DNA of 64,000 nt, taken from positions 81,806,501 through 81,870,500 of the forward strand of contig BSWB01000004.1 in NCBI GenBank assembly GCA_033239125.1, written 5' to 3'. Positions 59,614 through 64,000 of this stretch are shown here, piece after piece. The DNA comes from Fagopyrum homotropicum (Eukaryota > Streptophyta > Magnoliopsida > Caryophyllales > Polygonaceae). The notes beneath the pieces were generated by a model, which was not told the DNA's origin, made no database searches, and worked only from the letters and a program-made list of their open reading frames with translations. Both the position numbers and the translations under genes were made by a program. Positions within the stretch are counted from its first letter, which is position 1. Every line of letters starts with the position of its first letter.

Positions 59614-62326
59614 GATATTGATGGAAGATGACCATAAACCCTCTATTGAACATCAAAGAAGATTGAATCCTATAATGAAAGAGGTGGTTAAGAAAGAGAT
59701 CATTAAGTTGCTAGATGCGGGAATTATCTACCCTATCTCGGATAGTAAGTGGGTTAGTCCCGTTCATGTAGTCCCTAAGAAGGGTGGGATGACCGTAGTG
59801 ACTAATGAGAACAATGAACTAATCCCAACTAGGACAGTTACGGGATGGAGGATGTGCATTGACTATAGGAAGTTAAACATGGCCTCTAGGAAAGATCACT
59901 TCCCTCTTCCATTCATCGACCAAATGCTAGAAAGGTTAGCTCAACATTCTCATTTTTGCTACCTAGATGGTTATAGCGGATTCTTCCAAATCCCTATCCA
60001 CCCCGATGACCAAGATAAAACCACCTTTACATGTCCATGGGGTACTTTTGCATATAGGAGAATGCCATTTGGGTTGTGTAATGCACCCGCCACCTTCCAA
60101 AGGTGTATGATGGCTATCTTCTCGGAATACATTGAAACTATCATGGAAGTGTTCATGGATGATTTCTCTGTTTATGGTTCTTCCTTTGATAATTGCTTGG
60201 CTAACTTGTCATTAGTATTGCAAAGATGTGAGGAGACAAATCTTGTCTTGAATTGGGAAAAATGCCACTTCATGGTAAGTGAAGGTATTGTGTTAGGACA
60301 CTTGGTGTCTAACCGTGGCATTGAGGTTGATAGGGCCAAGATTGAAACGATAGAGAAGTTGCCACCACCTACCTCGGTGAAAGGGGTAAGGAGTTTCTTA
60401 GGGCATGCCGGTTTTTACCGGAGGTTTATTCAAGACATCTCTAAAATTTCTAAGCCTCTCACTAACCTAATAATGAAGGATGTTGAATTTGTTTTCTCCA
60501 AAGATTGCCTTGAGGCTTTTTGTAGGTTGAAGAACGCCTTGATCTCCGCACCTATCATGCAACCTCCGGATTGGAGCATACCATTTGAGATCATGTGTGA
60601 TGCGAGCGATGTAGCCGTTGGGGCTGTTTTGGGGCAAAGGAAAGATAGGCGCACTCATGCCATTTATTATGCTAGCAAGACGCTAGATGATGCCCAACTC
60701 AATTATGCTACCACCGAGAAGGAGTTGCTAGCGGTTGTGTATGCATTTGAGAAGTTCCGCTCATATCTTGTTGGAGCGAATGTCATAGTTTATACAGATC
60801 ATGCTGCGATCCGTTATCTCCTTACAAAGAAGGATGCCAAGCCTAGGTTGATTCGGTGGATCCTTCTACTTCAAGAGTTTGATTTGGAAATCCGGGACAA
60901 GAAGGGATCCGAGAACTCCGTGGCGGATCACCTTAGTAGACTCCCACCATTGGAGGTTGAAAGAGATGACATCCCGATTGATGACTCATTCCGGGATGAG
61001 CAATTGCAAATGGTGGAGGAGTGCTTGTTCCAAGTGTCTAGAGGAAGTGAGCCATGGTATGACGACATTGTGAACTATCTTGTGTGTGAGGAGGTGCCTC
61101 CCGGATTGACATACGCCCAAAGAAAGAAGTTCTTCAAGGATGTGAGGCACTACTATTGGAGTGAACCACTTTTGTTCAAAAGAGGGCCGGATGGAATCTT
61201 TAGAAGATGCATACCGGAGGATGAGGTGGAGAGTGTGATCCGCCATTGTCATTCCTTGCCATGTGGAGGGCATGCTAGCTCTCACAAGACATGTGCGAAG
61301 GTGTTGCAATCGGGTTTCTTTTGGCCGAGTTTGTTCAAGGATGTGCAAAGCTTTGTGGTAGCTTGTGATGCTTGCCAAAGGACGGGCAACATCTCAAGGA
61401 GGAATGAGATGCCCTTGAACAACATACAAGAAGTGGAGATATTTGATGTGTGGGGTGTGGACTTCATGGGACCTTTCCCTTCTTCATGTGGCAACCTCTA
61501 CATCCTATTGGCGGTTGACTATGTTTCAAGATGGGTGGAGGCAATCGCCTCTCCCACAAATGATGTCAAGGTTGTGGTGCGGTTCTTCAACCGAGTGATC
61601 TTCCCTAGGTTTGGAACACCAAGGGTGATCATAAGTGATGGAGGGAAACACTTCACTAATAGGAACTTTGGGGCACTTTTGGTTAAGTATGGGGTGACCC
61701 ATAAGGTGGCAACACCTTACCATCCCCAAACTAGCGGCCAAGTGGAGATCTCCAACCGGGAAATCAAGGGAATTCTTGAGAAGACGGTCTCTAGGATGAG
61801 AAAGGATTAGGCTATGAAGCTCGATGATGCCTTGTGGGCATATAGAACCGCCTTCAAGACACCTATTGGCACCACTCCCTACAAGTTAGTCTATGGCAAG
61901 TCTTGCCACCTTCCGGTAGAGATGGAGCATAGAGCTTATTGGGCCATTAAGTGGCTAAATTTTGACCTCAAGGAGGCGGGAGAGAAGAGGTTGCTTGATA
62001 TGAATGCCCTTGAGGAGATCCGGTTGGATGCTTATGAGAATGCCCGGATCTACAAGGAGAGAACCAAACGGTGGCATGACAAGCGCCTCATCCCGAAGGA
62101 GTTGAGTGAAGGCGATGTCCTTCTTTTCAACTCAAGGCTGCGGCTTTTCCCCGGAAAGCTAAAATCAAGATGGACCGGGCCATATGTGGTGAAGAAAATC
62201 TTCCCCCATGGAGCTATTGAGATAGGAGGGGATCATTGTGGAGATTTCAAGGTGAATGGGCACCAGTTGAAGAAGTATATCCCGGGAGCTCCGGTGGACA
62301 TGATTGCCCCACTTCACCTAGAATGA
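59585..62326 (+). pseudogene. gag-pol: Athila polymerase part of polyprotein, copy 2
   Basis: Continuation in the +1 frame. The open stretch 59585-61810 has 741 codons; numbering from its first Met gives reverse transcriptase FMDD at 190-193, RNase H with D339, E379, D405, and integrase D626, D685, E721. A TGG to TAG change at 61808-61810 stops it after RMRKD. The remaining 170 codons (61814-62326), the integrase C-terminal part, are open to the normal end APLHLE. The first Met of either stretch is only an artefact of the broken frame; in the intact family this is one protein with gag. Confidence 0.95.
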
Positions 62327-62731
62327 GATGCCCCCGAGTTTGGTCAAGCTAATGACCTTAAAGAAGCGCTTGGTGGGAGGCAACCCATTGGTAACGTTTT
62401 TCCTTTTTCGTTTTGTTTTCATTTTTGATTTTTTTGTTTTTGTGTGTGTTTTGTGTGCTTTGTGTGTGTGCTAGAATCTTGGTAGCATTGAAAGCCTTGC
62501 ATGGCATGTGAATGATGATGATGAACCCCTCATCAATTATGGGTGGAGCGGACGCGGAACTTGGACGGCTAACGGTGCCTAGCGCGGGTCCCGACGCTTT
62601 GATGAACACTTAGAGCTCTCTACCATCGTTGATAGGATCATCCACCATCAATCCACTTGAGTAATCCCAAATACCAAAGCAAACCATTTTTACATTGTGA
62701 GAACCTTCTTTCACTCTTCTTTACTTCATTT

Positions 62732-62751
62732 ACACATTGGGGACAATGTGT
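62732..62751 (+). other. Internal GGGA-loop hairpin, Athila copy 2
   Basis: Stem ACACATTG, loop GGGA, stem CAATGTGT, then TTCTAAGTATAGGGTGGGG. The stem is identical to copy 1 and only the following tract has changed. Confidence 0.7.
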
Positions 62752-63960
62752 TTCTAAGTATAGGGTGGGGTTTGCATGATCTTTTTCATGATTAGCATCT
62801 AGGGTAGTTTAATATTATCACATGTCTTGCATTGTATATACTCATTTCGAAAAAATCCAAAAAATCAGAAAATTTAAAAATTTTTGTGCTTTCTAGGCTT
62901 GGATATGACCCTAATGATGAATCTTGTCTTGTGGATTGGCTATGGATGACCTTATGTGTTAAGTTGGTGAATTGTATATGTGGACTTGAAGTACTTCTCT
63001 TGTATTCCATGAATGATTTGTGATCATGATGTTTGCCTAGAATGGATTGAGTATTGAAAGTCGAAATTACATGCTAGTTCTTACACACCATCTAGGAATG
63101 AATGAGGCAATTCATCTTTCTCTTCTTCTCATTTTGATCATGATGTTTAAGCACCTCAATTGATATAATTTGCCCCCTTTTGACCCATCCGGGAATAGGA
63201 GCATGCTAGTGTGTTGATTTGTGAGAAAAGCAAGTGTGGGGTGAAGATGTTGATGAAAGAATGTCATGAATAAAATGCTGAAATTGTTGTGAAAGTGTAG
63301 ACAAAAATATAGGGTTGGGGACATTGGTTTAAATGACAAGTAACTCGGCACTCTTCGCATAATCGGGTGTTGGTGCCTTGCCAAAGTCAAATAAACCGAT
63401 AGTCCTAACGAGCTTTGGTATGTGTGCCCGGTGTGGATGCACCTCGAAAAATAGAAAAAGCCCGAGGATGGCTAATCACCAAGGTTTCGGCTTTTGTACA
63501 CCAATGCCATTGTCTCAAAAATAAGTGAAGGAAAAAGAAAAGAAAGAAAAGATGGAGAAAATATACACTTGAGGGAAGTTGATCGAGGACAAAATTGTGG
63601 AGTTAGTTCCATTCCCGGATTAGCATCACATAGCCTAGAAAAATCCCCACCTAATCACAACGTCTCTTGGCCTTTTATTTCATAAGACCTTATGACCTAT
63701 TTGCATGTTTTTAAGACTTAGTAATCTAGATTGGATATGCTCTTGATCATCTTGACTTCTTCATTTTCACATTTCATGCATGCTTTCAAGTTAAGTACAA
63801 TTGTCTTTCCATGCCTTCACTTGTTTAATGCATGATTGCTTGTCCATTGCCATAAAACATGACTATGAAGGTGATCCAATATTAGAAGCACAAACCCAAA
63901 AAGATTTTGCCATTTTTCTGCATACATAAATCATGTCATCTCTTAGTCTATAGTTGAGAA

Positions 63961-64000
63961 TTTGCTTGGGAACGAGCAAACCTTAAGTATGGGGTATTTT
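63961..64000 (+). other. Terminal hairpin and polypurine tract, Athila copy 2
   Basis: Stem TTTGCTTG, loop GGAA, stem CGAGCAAA (one T-G pair), then CCTTAAGTATGGGGTATTTT, which ends at the last base of the window. Confidence 0.7.

Larger units (their letters stand above)
54631..64000 (+). mobile_element. Athila-type retrotransposon, copy 2, 3' LTR outside window
   Basis: 5' LTR 54631-56451, PBS 56458-56474, gag-pol 56551-62326, 3' region to the window edge. It inserted into an older Athila after CTAAT (54626-54630), the probable target-site duplication. Proteins of copy 1 and copy 2 are nearly identical, so both belong to one recently active family. It is damaged by one frameshift and one nonsense codon, at positions different from the lesions of copy 1. 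The last 20 bases equal those directly before the 3' LTR in copy 1. Confidence 0.95.
62327..64000 (+). other. 3' non-coding region of Athila copy 2
   Basis: Homologous to 36050-37721 of copy 1. No sense-strand frame beyond about 63 codons, so no env-like gene. It carries the two hairpins described separately and ends exactly where the 3' LTR should begin. Confidence 0.8.

Overview
This is gene-poor nuclear DNA from a flowering plant, probably heterochromatin. Almost everything recognisable is LTR retrotransposon: Athila-type Ty3/gypsy elements (PBS matching the 3' end of tRNA-Asp, one fused gag-pol frame, DLGAS protease, FMDD reverse transcriptase, D-D-E integrase) and decayed chromovirus elements of Tekay/Del type (PBS resembling initiator tRNA-Met, 2-3 kb LTRs that begin TGTAAC and end GTTACA). 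I see no intact host gene, tRNA, rRNA or CRISPR array.

Layout. Positions 1-17634 hold the 3' part of a + LTR and a near-identical tandem triplication of a 5.74 kb unit (421-6158, 6159-11898, 11899-17634). Each unit is an inverted LTR fragment, a 2.17 kb AT-rich spacer and a long - strand LTR. The third LTR is the 3' LTR of an internally deleted chromovirus on the - strand (14744-24846) flanked by the 5 bp duplication ATGAA. Positions 24852-26965 contain other LTR fragments. Positions 26966-30556 are an unassigned, partly repetitive stretch that ends in an ATAGCGTTT/AAACGCTAT array resembling CACTA subterminal repeats.

Positions 30557-51236 are a decayed + strand chromovirus of the same family as the one on the left. 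It is split by a well-preserved - strand Athila (34220-45438, duplication AGTAA) and by a 657 bp inverted-repeat element (46539-47195). Positions 51276-52168 carry the tail of another retroelement reading frame, LTR-like sequence and a PBS-like site. Positions 52536-54630 are an older, truncated - strand Athila, and a + strand Athila (54631 to beyond the window) has inserted into it. The window stops at the base where that element's 3' LTR should begin.

The elements do not act together; the window records nested insertion, decay and a recent segmental amplification. Both better-preserved Athila copies keep LTRs, PBS, promoter-like TATA box and nearly all coding domains, but their gag-pol frames are broken at different places. 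The signals I find most worth checking are the young 5.74 kb triplication, a twin GGGA-loop hairpin module in the Athila 3' region, and a recurrent CCACGGCCGTGG palindrome at three separate places in the Athila elements.
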